Below are positions 36,686 through 43,128 of a DNA stretch of 43,128 nucleotides, piece by piece (the stretch's first letter is position 1; each line of letters begins with the position of its first letter). The translations under genes were made by a program, and so were the position numbers. The notes under the pieces were generated by a model. That model was given only the letters and a program-made list of their open reading frames with translations. It was not told the DNA's origin and did not search any database. The stretch lies in assembly GCA_021781335.1 (NCBI GenBank), contig JAJXXA010000128.1, forward strand, positions 1 through 43,128. Reading direction: 5' to 3'. The stretch comes from Actinomycetes bacterium. Lineage in GTDB: Bacteria > Actinomycetota > Acidimicrobiia > Acidimicrobiales > RAAP-2.

Positions 36686-37170
36686 TGAAGTTGCACGATC
36701 TCAAGTCCCCTGAGGGCTCAACGCACCGAAAGAAGATCGTCGGCCGCGGTATCGCTGGTAAGGGCGGCAAGACCGCCGGTCGTGGTACCAAGGGTCAAAA
36801 GGCTCGCCGACAGATTCCCGCCGGCTTCGAAGGTGGCCAGTTGCCCCTGATGCAGCGCATCCCGAAGTTGAAGGGGTTCACCAACCCGTTCCGCGTCGAG
36901 TACACCCCGGTCAACCTCGACGCCCTGGTCGCCCTCGGCGTCAGCGACATCAACCTCGACGTGCTCGTCTCTCGGGGCCTCGCGCGAAAGAAGGACCTCG
37001 TAAAGGTCCTCGGACGTGGTGAGTTGACGACGAAGTTGAACGTCAGTGCCCACGGATTCTCGGCGTCGGCCAAGGCCGCCATCGAAGCCGCCGGCGGCAC
37101 GGCAACCGTGCTCGAGCTTCCATTCAGCGTGCGCCCCGCGGCGTCGGGCAACCAGCACCAGAACCGCTAG
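36685..37170 (+). CDS. rplO: 50S ribosomal protein L15
   Basis: 161 residues. The Gly-rich N-terminus (HDLKSPEGSTHRKKIVGRG, GKGGKTAGRGTKGQKARR) and FEGGQLPLMQRIPKLKGF are family hallmarks; the C-terminal domain includes VSAHGFSASAKAAIEAAGG. secY starts six bases after the stop, the order found in most bacteria. Confidence 0.98.
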   Translation: MKLHDLKSPEGSTHRKKIVGRGIAGKGGKTAGRGTKGQKARRQIPAGFEGGQLPLMQRIPKLKGFTNPFRVEYTPVNLDALVALGVSDINLDVLVSRGLARKKDLVKVLGRGELTTKLNVSAHGFSASAKAAIEAAGGTATVLELPFSVRPAASGNQHQNR

Positions 37171-37176
37171 GCCGTC

Positions 37177-38466
37177 ATGCTGCGCCGACTCGGGAACATC
37201 TTTCGCGTAGCGGACCTTCGAAACAAGGTCTTGTTCACGATCGCGATCATCTGCCTCTACCAGTTGGGGGCGAACCTGCCCATCCCTGGTGTCAGCTGGT
37301 CCCAGGTCCAGTTGCTCCAGTCCAAGGCGGGAGCGTCGGGTGTTCTCGGGTTCTTGAACCTGTTCTCGGGTGGCGCGTTGACGCGTCTGGCCGTGTTCGG
37401 TCTCGGCGTCATGCCCTACATCACGAGCTCGATCGTCATCCAGCTCTTGACGACGGTTATCCCGAAGCTCGCCGAATGGCGAGACCAGGGGGCGGTGGGT
37501 CAAAAGCGCATCACCCAGACCACCCGGTACCTGACCATCGCGCTCGCGTTGCTCCAGTCGACGGGTCTCATCTACGCGTTCCACGGTCACGACCAGGCGT
37601 TGCTCGGTTTCAACATCGACCTGATCCCCAAGTTCACGATCTGGCTCGGCCTCTTCATGGTCGCGATCATGACCGCGGGCACCGCGTTCGTGATGTGGCT
37701 CGCCGAGTTGATCACCCAGCGCGGTATTGGCCAGGGCATGAGTCTGTTGATCTTCGCGAACGTCGTCGCCGGACTCCCCTCGGGTGGCAAGGCCGTATGG
37801 AGCGAGGGTGGTCCCTTCAAGTTCACGGTCATCTTGGTCATCTCGATCGCGCTGCTCGTACTCATTGTCTTCATGGACAACGGTCAACGTCGCATTCCGG
37901 TCACCTTCGCGCGCCGCGTCGTCGGCAGAAAAGAGATGGGTGGCAACACCACCTACATTCCGCTCAAGGTCAACCAGTCCGGTGTGATCCCGATCATCTT
38001 CGCGTCCTCGGTGCTCTACATCCCGGTGCTCTTGTCGAACATCGTTCCCTGGACGGGTTTCCAGAATTTCGTGAACTCCTCGCTGCACCCGACGAGCTTC
38101 TTCTACATCGCGTCGGACTTCGTTCTGATCCTGGCCTTCACGTTCTTCTACGTGTACATCGCCTTCGAGCCGCACCAGCAGGCCGAGATGCTGCGCCAGC
38201 AAGGTGGTTTCGTGCCGGGTATCCGTCCGGGCATGCCCACCGAGAAGTACTTCGCCAAGATGCTCAGTCGCATCACCGTCGTGGGCGCACTCTTTCTCGC
38301 CTCAGTGGCGGTCGTGCCGAGCATCTTGATGGCGCTGTGGAACATCAACAAGTTCCCGTACTACGGTACGACGCTGTTGATCGCGGTGGGTGTGGCGCTT
38401 GAGACGATGCGTCAGATCGACTCGCAACTCATGATGCGCAACTACGAAGGTTTCTTGAAGCGTTAG
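37177..38466 (+). CDS. secY: Preprotein translocase subunit SecY
   Basis: The channel subunit of the Sec translocon, 429 residues with ten membrane helices. Helix 1 is followed by the plug-region sequence GANLPIPGVSW, helix 2 by FSGGALTRLAVFGLGVMPYI; the cytoplasmic ribosome-binding loops carry RRVVGRKEMGGNTTYIPLKV and, before helix 9, EMLRQQGGFVPGIRPGMPTE. The C-terminus ends MMRNYEGFLKR. Its partner secE lies 26 kb upstream. adk starts two bases after the stop. Confidence 0.98.
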   Translation: MLRRLGNIFRVADLRNKVLFTIAIICLYQLGANLPIPGVSWSQVQLLQSKAGASGVLGFLNLFSGGALTRLAVFGLGVMPYITSSIVIQLLTTVIPKLAEWRDQGAVGQKRITQTTRYLTIALALLQSTGLIYAFHGHDQALLGFNIDLIPKFTIWLGLFMVAIMTAGTAFVMWLAELITQRGIGQGMSLLIFANVVAGLPSGGKAVWSEGGPFKFTVILVISIALLVLIVFMDNGQRRIPVTFARRVVGRKEMGGNTTYIPLKVNQSGVIPIIFASSVLYIPVLLSNIVPWTGFQNFVNSSLHPTSFFYIASDFVLILAFTFFYVYIAFEPHQQAEMLRQQGGFVPGIRPGMPTEKYFAKMLSRITVVGALFLASVAVVPSILMALWNINKFPYYGTTLLIAVGVALETMRQIDSQLMMRNYEGFLKR

Positions 38467-38468
38467 CG

Positions 38469-39128
38469 ATGAGCGCACGTCTGAACCTCGTGATTCTGGG
38501 AAAGCAGGGCGCTGGGAAAGGGACGCAGTGCAAGCGACTCTCCGAGCACTACGCCATTCCCCACGTCTCGACGGGCGACATCCTACGAGCCGCCGTCAAA
38601 TCGGGGAGCGACCTCGGTCGCGAGGTGGCGAGCATCATGGACGCCGGCGCCTTGGTGTCAGACGAACTGGTGATCCGTCTCGTGGACGAGCGCTTCAAGC
38701 AGCCCGATGCGCAGCGCGGCGCGTTGCTCGACGGATTCCCTCGCACCCTCGCCCAAGCTGAGGCCCTCGAGGCCCTGCTCGGCGACGACGGGATAAAGCT
38801 CTGCATCAACCTCGAAGTGGCGACCTCGCTCGTCACCGAGCGTTTGTCGTCACGTCGCGTATGCCAGGAGTGCGGGGCGATCTACAAAGACACCGACATC
38901 GAGGCGATCTCGGGCACCTGTTCGAACTGTGGTGGCGACGTCATCCAGCGAAAGGACGACCAACCCGAAGCGATCGAGAAGCGCCTCGCGCTCTACGAAC
39001 GAGACACGGCGCCCCTGCTCGACTTCTACGCCACACGAGGACTGCTCGTGACCATCGACGGCGACCAGAGTCCCGACGACGTGACCCGCGCGATCGAGCT
39101 CGCGGTGCACGAGCGAGGGCTCGCGTGA
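38469..39128 (+). CDS. adk: Adenylate kinase, long zinc-LID form
   Basis: Interconverts 2 ADP and ATP plus AMP. 219 residues. P-loop GKQGAGKG at residues 11-18, AMP-site STGDILRAAV and LLDGFPRTLAQAEAL. The long LID carries four cysteines (Cys132, Cys135, Cys151, Cys154), the structural zinc site seen in Gram-positive and some other Adk. Arg-rich catalytic segments (DDQPEAIEKRLALYERDTAP) follow. The stop overlaps the GTG of map by four bases (GTGA). Confidence 0.97.
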   Translation: MSARLNLVILGKQGAGKGTQCKRLSEHYAIPHVSTGDILRAAVKSGSDLGREVASIMDAGALVSDELVIRLVDERFKQPDAQRGALLDGFPRTLAQAEALEALLGDDGIKLCINLEVATSLVTERLSSRRVCQECGAIYKDTDIEAISGTCSNCGGDVIQRKDDQPEAIEKRLALYERDTAPLLDFYATRGLLVTIDGDQSPDDVTRAIELAVHERGLA

Positions 39129-39865
39129 GGCGATCAGCGGAAGAGCTCAACAAGATGCGAAAGGCCGGCAAGGTCGTCGCTGAGATGCACGAGGTGACCC
39201 GCGCGGCGATCCGCCCCGGCATCACCACCCTCGAGCTCAACGAACTCGCGGCCGAGGTCATCGCCAAACGGGGTGCTCGATCGAACTTCCTCAACTATCA
39301 CGGCTTTCCCGCCGTGATCTGCACGAGCCCGAACGAGATGATCGTGCACGGCATCCCGGGACCCTACGTCTTGCAAGAGGGTGACATCATCTCGATCGAC
39401 TGTGGAGCGATTGTGGAGGGCTACCACGGTGACGCCGCCTACACGGCGGGCGTGGGTGAGATCAGCGCGCTCGCGAAGAAGCTCATCGAGGTCACCGAGC
39501 GTTCGCTTTGGGCCGGCATTGACCAGTTGGTCATTGGCAACCGTCTTCACGAGGTCGGGCGTGCGGTGCAGAACGTCGCCGAGGCCGCAGGGTTCTCGGT
39601 TGTGCGCGAGTACGTTGGTCACGCCATCGGTACCGCCATGCACGAGAGCCCCCAAGTGCCCAACTACTGGCCCGGGTCACCCGGACCCACCTTGAAAGAG
39701 GGGATGGTCTTCGCGATCGAGCCAATGGTGAACGTGGGCACACCCGCCACCTACGAACTCGAAGACGGCTGGTCGGTCGTCACCCAGGACGGCAAACTTT
39801 CGGCCCACTTCGAGCACACCATTGCGGTCACCGACAACGGACCCGAGGTCCTTACGGCGTCCTAG
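39125..39865 (+). CDS. map: Methionine aminopeptidase, type I
   Basis: Removes the initiator methionine. 246 residues. The five metal ligands are Asp92 (SIDCG), Asp103 (YHGDAAYT), His166 (VGHAIG), Glu199 (FAIEPM) and Glu230 (HFEHT), and the substrate-side histidine is in IVHGIPGP. The GTG at 39125 was chosen because of the GTGA overlap with adk and because family members begin a few residues before LNKMRKAGKVVAEM; the longer upstream frame is a shadow of adk. No infA follows; the next gene is on the opposite strand 13 bases away. Confidence 0.96.
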   Translation: MRRSAEELNKMRKAGKVVAEMHEVTRAAIRPGITTLELNELAAEVIAKRGARSNFLNYHGFPAVICTSPNEMIVHGIPGPYVLQEGDIISIDCGAIVEGYHGDAAYTAGVGEISALAKKLIEVTERSLWAGIDQLVIGNRLHEVGRAVQNVAEAAGFSVVREYVGHAIGTAMHESPQVPNYWPGSPGPTLKEGMVFAIEPMVNVGTPATYELEDGWSVVTQDGKLSAHFEHTIAVTDNGPEVLTAS

Positions 39866-39878
39866 GTGCGCACGCCAC

Positions 39879-40523
39879 TCAGTCTTCGGGGTGCGATCGG
39901 TCGAACTGGCGTTGCGCGAAGAGCGCGGCCTCGGTGCGGCGCTGGAAGCCGAGCTTGGCCAAGAGGTTCGAGACGTAATTCTTCACCGTCTTCTCAGCGA
40001 GGAACATCACCTCGGCGATCTCGCGGTTGCTCAAGCCCTCACTCAGTAACTCGAGGATCTTTCGCTCCTGGGTGCTCAAACTCTCGAGGCGGATGTCTTC
40101 GGTGATCTGGCGACGCAGTCGCTCGCGTGCGCGTTCGACCTGCTCTTCACTGATCAGCATCTCGCCGGCCGCGACGCGTCGGATCGAGTTCACGATGTCG
40201 CCTCCGCGCACGTTCTTCAACACGTACCCGCGCGCGCCAGCGAGCACCGCGGCGTTGAGCGCCTCGGCGTCGGCGAAGGACGTGAGCATCAGACAATTGA
40301 GGTCTTCGCGCTTTTCGTGCAGCAACCGACACAGATCAACACCGCTCCCGTCGGGCAGTCGCACGTCGAGCACGGCCACGTCGATGTCCTCGAGGTCCTT
40401 GGTCAACGCTTCGTCGAACGTGCTCGCTTCGGCGACCACTTCGAGGTCCTCATTGGTTTCGAGGAGCTCGCGCAGTCCTCGTCGGACAATCTCGTGGTCA
40501 TCGACGAGAAAGAGGCGAATCAC
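39879..40523 (-). CDS. DosR/DevR-like NarL-family response regulator
   Basis: A 214-residue regulator with a receiver domain (phospho-acceptor Asp53 in [13 protein letters not shown], acidic Asp8/Asp9, Lys103) and a LuxR-type helix-turn-helix (about 149-195: [20 protein letters not shown], then [16 protein letters not shown]). The HTH closely resembles Mycobacterium tuberculosis DosR as I recall it ([25 protein letters not shown]). DosR regulates the hypoxia/NO dormancy programme. The GTG start lies one base after the kinase stop, so the two are coupled. The target genes are unknown here, apart from likely autoregulation. Confidence 0.87.
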   Translation of the reverse strand: [214 protein letters not shown]

Positions 40524-40524
40524 G

Positions 40525-41661
40525 TCAGTCCATCCTGTTGGCGGTCCATCTCACCAGTGTGCCACGTCCAATCGCGGAGTCGATAATGCACTCGCCACCG
40601 AGGTCTTGAGCCCGAGAACGAAGGTTTCGAAGGCCCCGCCCGCCGCCCGCGGTGGCGGCGAAACCCACGCCGTTGTCGCGCACCGACAACACCAGCCATT
40701 TCGACTCGATGCCGACCTCCACGGAGATCTCGGTCGCCGAGCTGTGGCGCACGATATTGGACAGGATCTCCCTGAGGGCTTGGACCGCGTGTTGGGCGCA
40801 GTGCACACCCACGCTGCGATCGAGCTCTGGGGACACGACGAGCTTGGCGGGGACGCCGAGTCGGCCGTTCACTTCGCCCACGAGCGTGCGCACGCGCGAC
40901 TCGAGCGAGTGGCCCTCGGGGCGGTCTTGGTCGATCTCGAAGATGGTCGTGCGGATCTCGTGAATCGTCTCGTCGAGCTCGTCGAGTGACTTGTTGATGC
41001 GCTCGCGCACCATCTCGTCCTGGGTGGCGGCGAGGGTCATCTGCATGGACAGCCCCACTCCGAAAAGACGTTGGATCACCGTGTCGTGCAGGTCGCGCGC
41101 CATGCGCGCGCGCTCCTCACTCAAGGTGAGTTCGCGCATGTGACTTCGAAGCAACGTCTGATCGATGACGATGCCGGCCGCACGTCCGAACGCCTCGACG
41201 AGGTCCTGGTCCTCTTGGGTGAAGGTCGCGGCGTTGATGGGCTCGGTGAGATAGAGGTTGCCGTAGACGTGCCCACTGGCGACTCGAACCGGGACGCCGA
41301 GAAAAGCGCGCATCGGTGGGTGATTCGCGGGGAATCCCGACGCACCTTCGTGGGCGTCGAGGTCGTCGATGCGAAGTGGTGCGGCGGCCCTGATGGTCTC
41401 GCCCAGGACACCGTGACCGCGCGGGCTCTCACCGATGAGACGTCGCATCTCCTCGTCGATGCCGTAGGTGATGAAACGTGCGAGAGACTCGCCGTCGCTC
41501 GTAAGGACACCGAGTGCCCCGTAGCGTGCGCCGACTAACTGAGCAGCGGTCTCGACAATACGAGCGAGCAGTTCGTTGAGACTGTCATCGGTCTCGATCA
41601 ACAGGATCGCATCGATGAGTGCGTGTAGTCGCGTGGGGTCATTGATGCGATGAAACGCCAT
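40525..41661 (-). CDS. DosS-like GAF-domain sensor histidine kinase
   Basis: A 378-residue cytosolic kinase without membrane helices. One GAF domain (about residues 22-168) is followed by a HisKA_3 dimerisation domain with phospho-acceptor His192 in ARDLHDTVIQRLF, and an HATPase with N-box ALREILSNIVRH and G-boxes RDNGVGF and GRGLRNLRSR. GAF residue His114, in FPANHPPMRAFLGVP, aligns with the heme-ligand His149 of M. tuberculosis DosS (FPPYHPPMRTFLGVP). DosS has two GAF domains; this protein has only one. Heme sensing of O2, NO or CO is inferred. A modest AAGG precedes the ATG. Confidence 0.87.
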   Translation of the reverse strand: MAFHRINDPTRLHALIDAILLIETDDSLNELLARIVETAAQLVGARYGALGVLTSDGESLARFITYGIDEEMRRLIGESPRGHGVLGETIRAAAPLRIDDLDAHEGASGFPANHPPMRAFLGVPVRVASGHVYGNLYLTEPINAATFTQEDQDLVEAFGRAAGIVIDQTLLRSHMRELTLSEERARMARDLHDTVIQRLFGVGLSMQMTLAATQDEMVRERINKSLDELDETIHEIRTTIFEIDQDRPEGHSLESRVRTLVGEVNGRLGVPAKLVVSPELDRSVGVHCAQHAVQALREILSNIVRHSSATEISVEVGIESKWLVLSVRDNGVGFAATAGGGRGLRNLRSRAQDLGGECIIDSAIGRGTLVRWTANRMD

Positions 41662-41700
41662 GTCGGTAGCCTTACACAGCGACCGATGAAAGTCACGAGA

Positions 41701-42096
41701 TTAATCCTCTCGCACGCCCGTCACCAAATTGAGTGGAAGCGCGAGCAGGGTGGCTCCGCGCGCGATCTCTCGGGCAAGATTCGCCGGAAGTTCTTGCGCA
41801 GGGTCGGCGGGAGCGGCGATACCCGAGACCGTCACTGACCAGGTCGCACCATCGCTCTCGAGACCGTCGATCTGCACTGCGAGGACGTCTCCGTGTGCGG
41901 CGCGTGACGTGATCGTGTCATCGCGACTGGTAAGGACGAGGTGATCATCACCAATCACCGCGATGCGCGTAGGTCGCGCTACCGGCAGACAGCGGATCGA
42001 ACTGATGACCCGAGCGAAGTCGGCACCTCTGAGAATCTCCAAGCACTCAGCGCTCCCCAGTACTGTTCGAGTCGGGTGAAGATTCTCGGGGGCCAT
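41701..42096 (-). CDS. PNPOx-fold flavin/cofactor-binding protein (pyridoxamine-oxidase-like)
   Basis: A 131-residue protein with the split-barrel pattern of the pyridoxamine 5'-phosphate oxidase-like family (Pyridox_ox_2 type): SIRCLPVARPTRIAVIGDDH, VLTSRDDTITSRAAHGDVLA, then the strand pair LAVQIDGLESDGATWSVTVS. Members bind FMN, F420 or heme and act in redox reactions; the ligand here is not known. It starts the minus-strand group and lies 39 bases before the kinase gene. Several DosR-regulon proteins of mycobacteria have the same fold, which fits the neighbours. No clear Shine-Dalgarno is seen. Confidence 0.7.
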   Translation of the reverse strand: MAPENLHPTRTVLGSAECLEILRGADFARVISSIRCLPVARPTRIAVIGDDHLVLTSRDDTITSRAAHGDVLAVQIDGLESDGATWSVTVSGIAAPADPAQELPANLAREIARGATLLALPLNLVTGVRED

Positions 42097-42159
42097 GAAA
42101 GAAGCATCGACCTTTCGCTCGTCGAGACACTAGGGTCCGCGGTCACAATTCTCGACGAA

Positions 42160-42199
42160 GAAGTAGTCGCCACTCTTGCGACATCGAGGAAGTAGTCGC
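42160..42199. repeat. Tandem 11-bp direct repeat upstream of the PNPOx-kinase-regulator operon
   Basis: GAAGTAGTCGC occurs at 42160-42170 and 42189-42199, 29 bases start to start (nearly three helical turns), 64-103 bases before the operon. On the operon strand each copy reads GCGACTACTTC. This partly matches the GGGACT half-site of the mycobacterial DosR box (five of six bases). It may be a binding site for the encoded regulator. Confidence 0.45.
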
Positions 42200-42621
42200 A
42201 CGAGACGTCAACTGGCGGTGGGCGCGCTTGATCATGACGCACGAGGTGTCGCACACCGGAGTTGGATTTCGCCGGAGTGCCACCTTCATTTCGAGGCGTC
42301 GATCTTCGGGCTTCGTTCGCACCGAGACCGTTCATCGTTGCAGCGTCGTGTCGGGTGTTGAGTCACCGTGCTACCTCAGCCCCGTTCGCGTCGAGAGCTT
42401 CGCCCGTCGATACTCACGAGCCAATGAGCGATTTGCGTCCTTTCAAAGTCAGCGCTTGATTTTGGACCAGGCAACAGCCAGATGGGTCAGGTTCCACGCG
42501 CTCGAGGTCACCAACATGTCGAGAAAAATGTCGTTGGTCAGGTATTTTCATACGTAGTGCATCCGTTTCGCGTAGCGCGGGTTGCCCTGGCCCCCCAAGA
42601 GCCGATTCAAGAAATTTCGCA
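42200..42621. other. Long interval without a recognisable gene
   Basis: About 420 bases of GC-moderate sequence. Several short frames exist on both strands, the longest (about 109 codons from 42228) with composition and residue order unlike a folded protein and no Shine-Dalgarno. No tRNA, repeat or terminator was found. It may be decayed coding sequence or regulatory DNA. Confidence 0.45.
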
Positions 42622-42666
42622 TTGCGCTAGGACGCGCTCTGGGCTAGATTTATTCAACAAATCTAG
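42622..42666 (+). promoter_or_regulatory. Promoter with overlapping 8-bp inverted repeat, before the secreted protein
   Basis: TTGCGC (42622-42627) and TAGATT (42645-42650) are 17 bases apart. The -10 lies in the left arm of an inverted repeat CTAGATTT-(7)-AAATCTAG (42644-42666) that covers the likely start site near 42657. The surrounding 200 bases are markedly AT-richer than the rest. The palindrome GACTAGTC follows at 42677-42684. Confidence 0.4.
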
Positions 42667-42809
42667 AAAAAATACTGACTAGTCTGTTAGTTCACCAATT
42701 TGTTCGAATTCAATGTATTCTTGCTTTTTCGACAGAATATCTAATTGGGGCGACGTCGTAGGTGAAGCGCTGTCAGCAGATGCATTAACGAAATGGGAGA
42801 AGTCAGAAC

Positions 42810-43128
42810 GTGCGAATTCCTAAAGTGCGCCGCGTGACACGCGCCGAGCAAGAGTCCCAGAGCACGGTTTCACGCACGTCTCGTTACAAACCTCGCCGCG
42901 TTGCGATCGTCGCGGCGATGCTGCTCGGCACCCTCGTACCACTCGGTGGCGTCATCGTGACTTCAAGTCCCGCGAGTGCGACTGCGTGCAGCAGTGGTTC
43001 GACGACCACGAATTGCACGTCAACGGGCACCCTCACTCTTACGGGTGGCACGCTCTCACTTACTGCGCCCTCGGCGTTGGCGTGGTCGGCGACCCTGAAC
43101 GGTTCGAACCTGAGCCTCTACGACTCGA
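42810..43128 (+). CDS. Secreted Ser/Thr-rich surface protein, 3' end cut by window
   Basis: The first 106 residues of an exported protein. A basic N-terminus (RIPKVRRVTRAEQ...SRYKPRR) precedes a hydrophobic stretch (about residues 33-52) and a probable signal-peptidase site after SSPASA. The mature part begins TACSSGSTTTNCTSTGTLTL and continues with alternating Leu/Thr/Ser, including SLTAPSALAWSATLNGSNLS; two Cys eight residues apart could form a disulfide. The pattern recalls WxL-like or other beta-rich cell-surface proteins, but I cannot name the family. The GTG start is supported by GGGAG about ten bases upstream. No stop before the end. Confidence 0.75.
   Translation, partial: MRIPKVRRVTRAEQESQSTVSRTSRYKPRRVAIVAAMLLGTLVPLGGVIVTSSPASATACSSGSTTTNCTSTGTLTLTGGTLSLTAPSALAWSATLNGSNLSLYDS

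Noticed and set aside
36718-38202. A 494-codon open frame on the minus strand across rplO-secY
   Set aside because: It lies antisense to two certain genes, is rich in Arg/Asp/Glu/His as expected from reading GC-rich codons backwards, and has no family features.
38861-39124. Upstream extension of map by 88 codons
   Set aside because: It overlaps adk in another frame and has low-complexity Arg-rich sequence; the GTGA overlap gives a natural start.
42228-42557. 109-codon frame in the long intergenic region
   Set aside because: No Shine-Dalgarno, no -10 box at the leaderless distance, Ser/Arg-rich composition and no recognisable motif. Could be a remnant, but there is no support for calling it a gene or pseudogene.

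Overview
The window is a high-GC chromosomal segment from an actinobacterium. An Acidimicrobiia-like lineage is my best guess; this is inference from family resemblance, not a search. Supporting points are a four-cysteine (zinc) S14, an actinobacterial-style coiled-coil insert in RpoC, an MptB-like polyprenol-phosphomannose mannosyltransferase, a DosR/DosS-like two-component pair, the tRNA-Thr/tRNA-Met/rpmG/tRNA-Trp/secE/nusG order, GTG and TTG starts, strong hairpins lacking T-tracts, and many genes with a -10 box directly before the start codon and no Shine-Dalgarno (leaderless type).

Layout. (1) 1-10140: mixed housekeeping genes on both strands: 3' part of asd, phoU, rmuC, a membrane-anchored unknown, citrate synthase, a DinB-fold protein, acyl-CoA thioesterase II, a GtrA-like protein, YajQ, tRNA-Tyr, an MptB-like glycosyltransferase and a GNAT acetyltransferase. 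Three convergent pairs overlap by exactly four bases at their stop codons. (2) 10167-14371: tRNA-Thr, tRNA-Met, rpmG, tRNA-Trp, secE, nusG, rplK, rplA, then a separate promoter, an L10-type leader, rplJ and rplL, closed by a classic terminator. (3) 14394-14816: a small heat-shock protein on the minus strand. (4) 15042-27722: rpoB-rpoC, then rpsL-rpsG-fusA-tuf-rpsJ. (5) 27706-39865: rplC to map, the S10 and spc ribosomal operons joined, with secY, adk and map at the end; most junctions overlap by 1 or 4 bases. (6) 39879-42096: minus-strand operon of a PNPOx-fold protein, a DosS-like GAF histidine kinase and a DosR-like regulator. (7) 42097-42809: a long non-coding interval, then the start of a secreted Ser/Thr-rich protein cut by the window end.

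Most of the window is core transcription, translation and secretion machinery. I see no phage, IS element, CRISPR array or defence system, and no clearly new multi-gene system. The most interesting points are regulatory: a four-hairpin leader and promoter separating rpsJ from rplC, a palindrome between the -35 and -10 of the rplJL promoter, a possible heme-sensing DosS with one GAF domain, a tandem 11-bp repeat upstream of that operon, and the widespread leaderless signature. The ribosomal proteins L10, L22 and S3 carry long acidic C-terminal tails, and L33 lacks one zinc-site cysteine.
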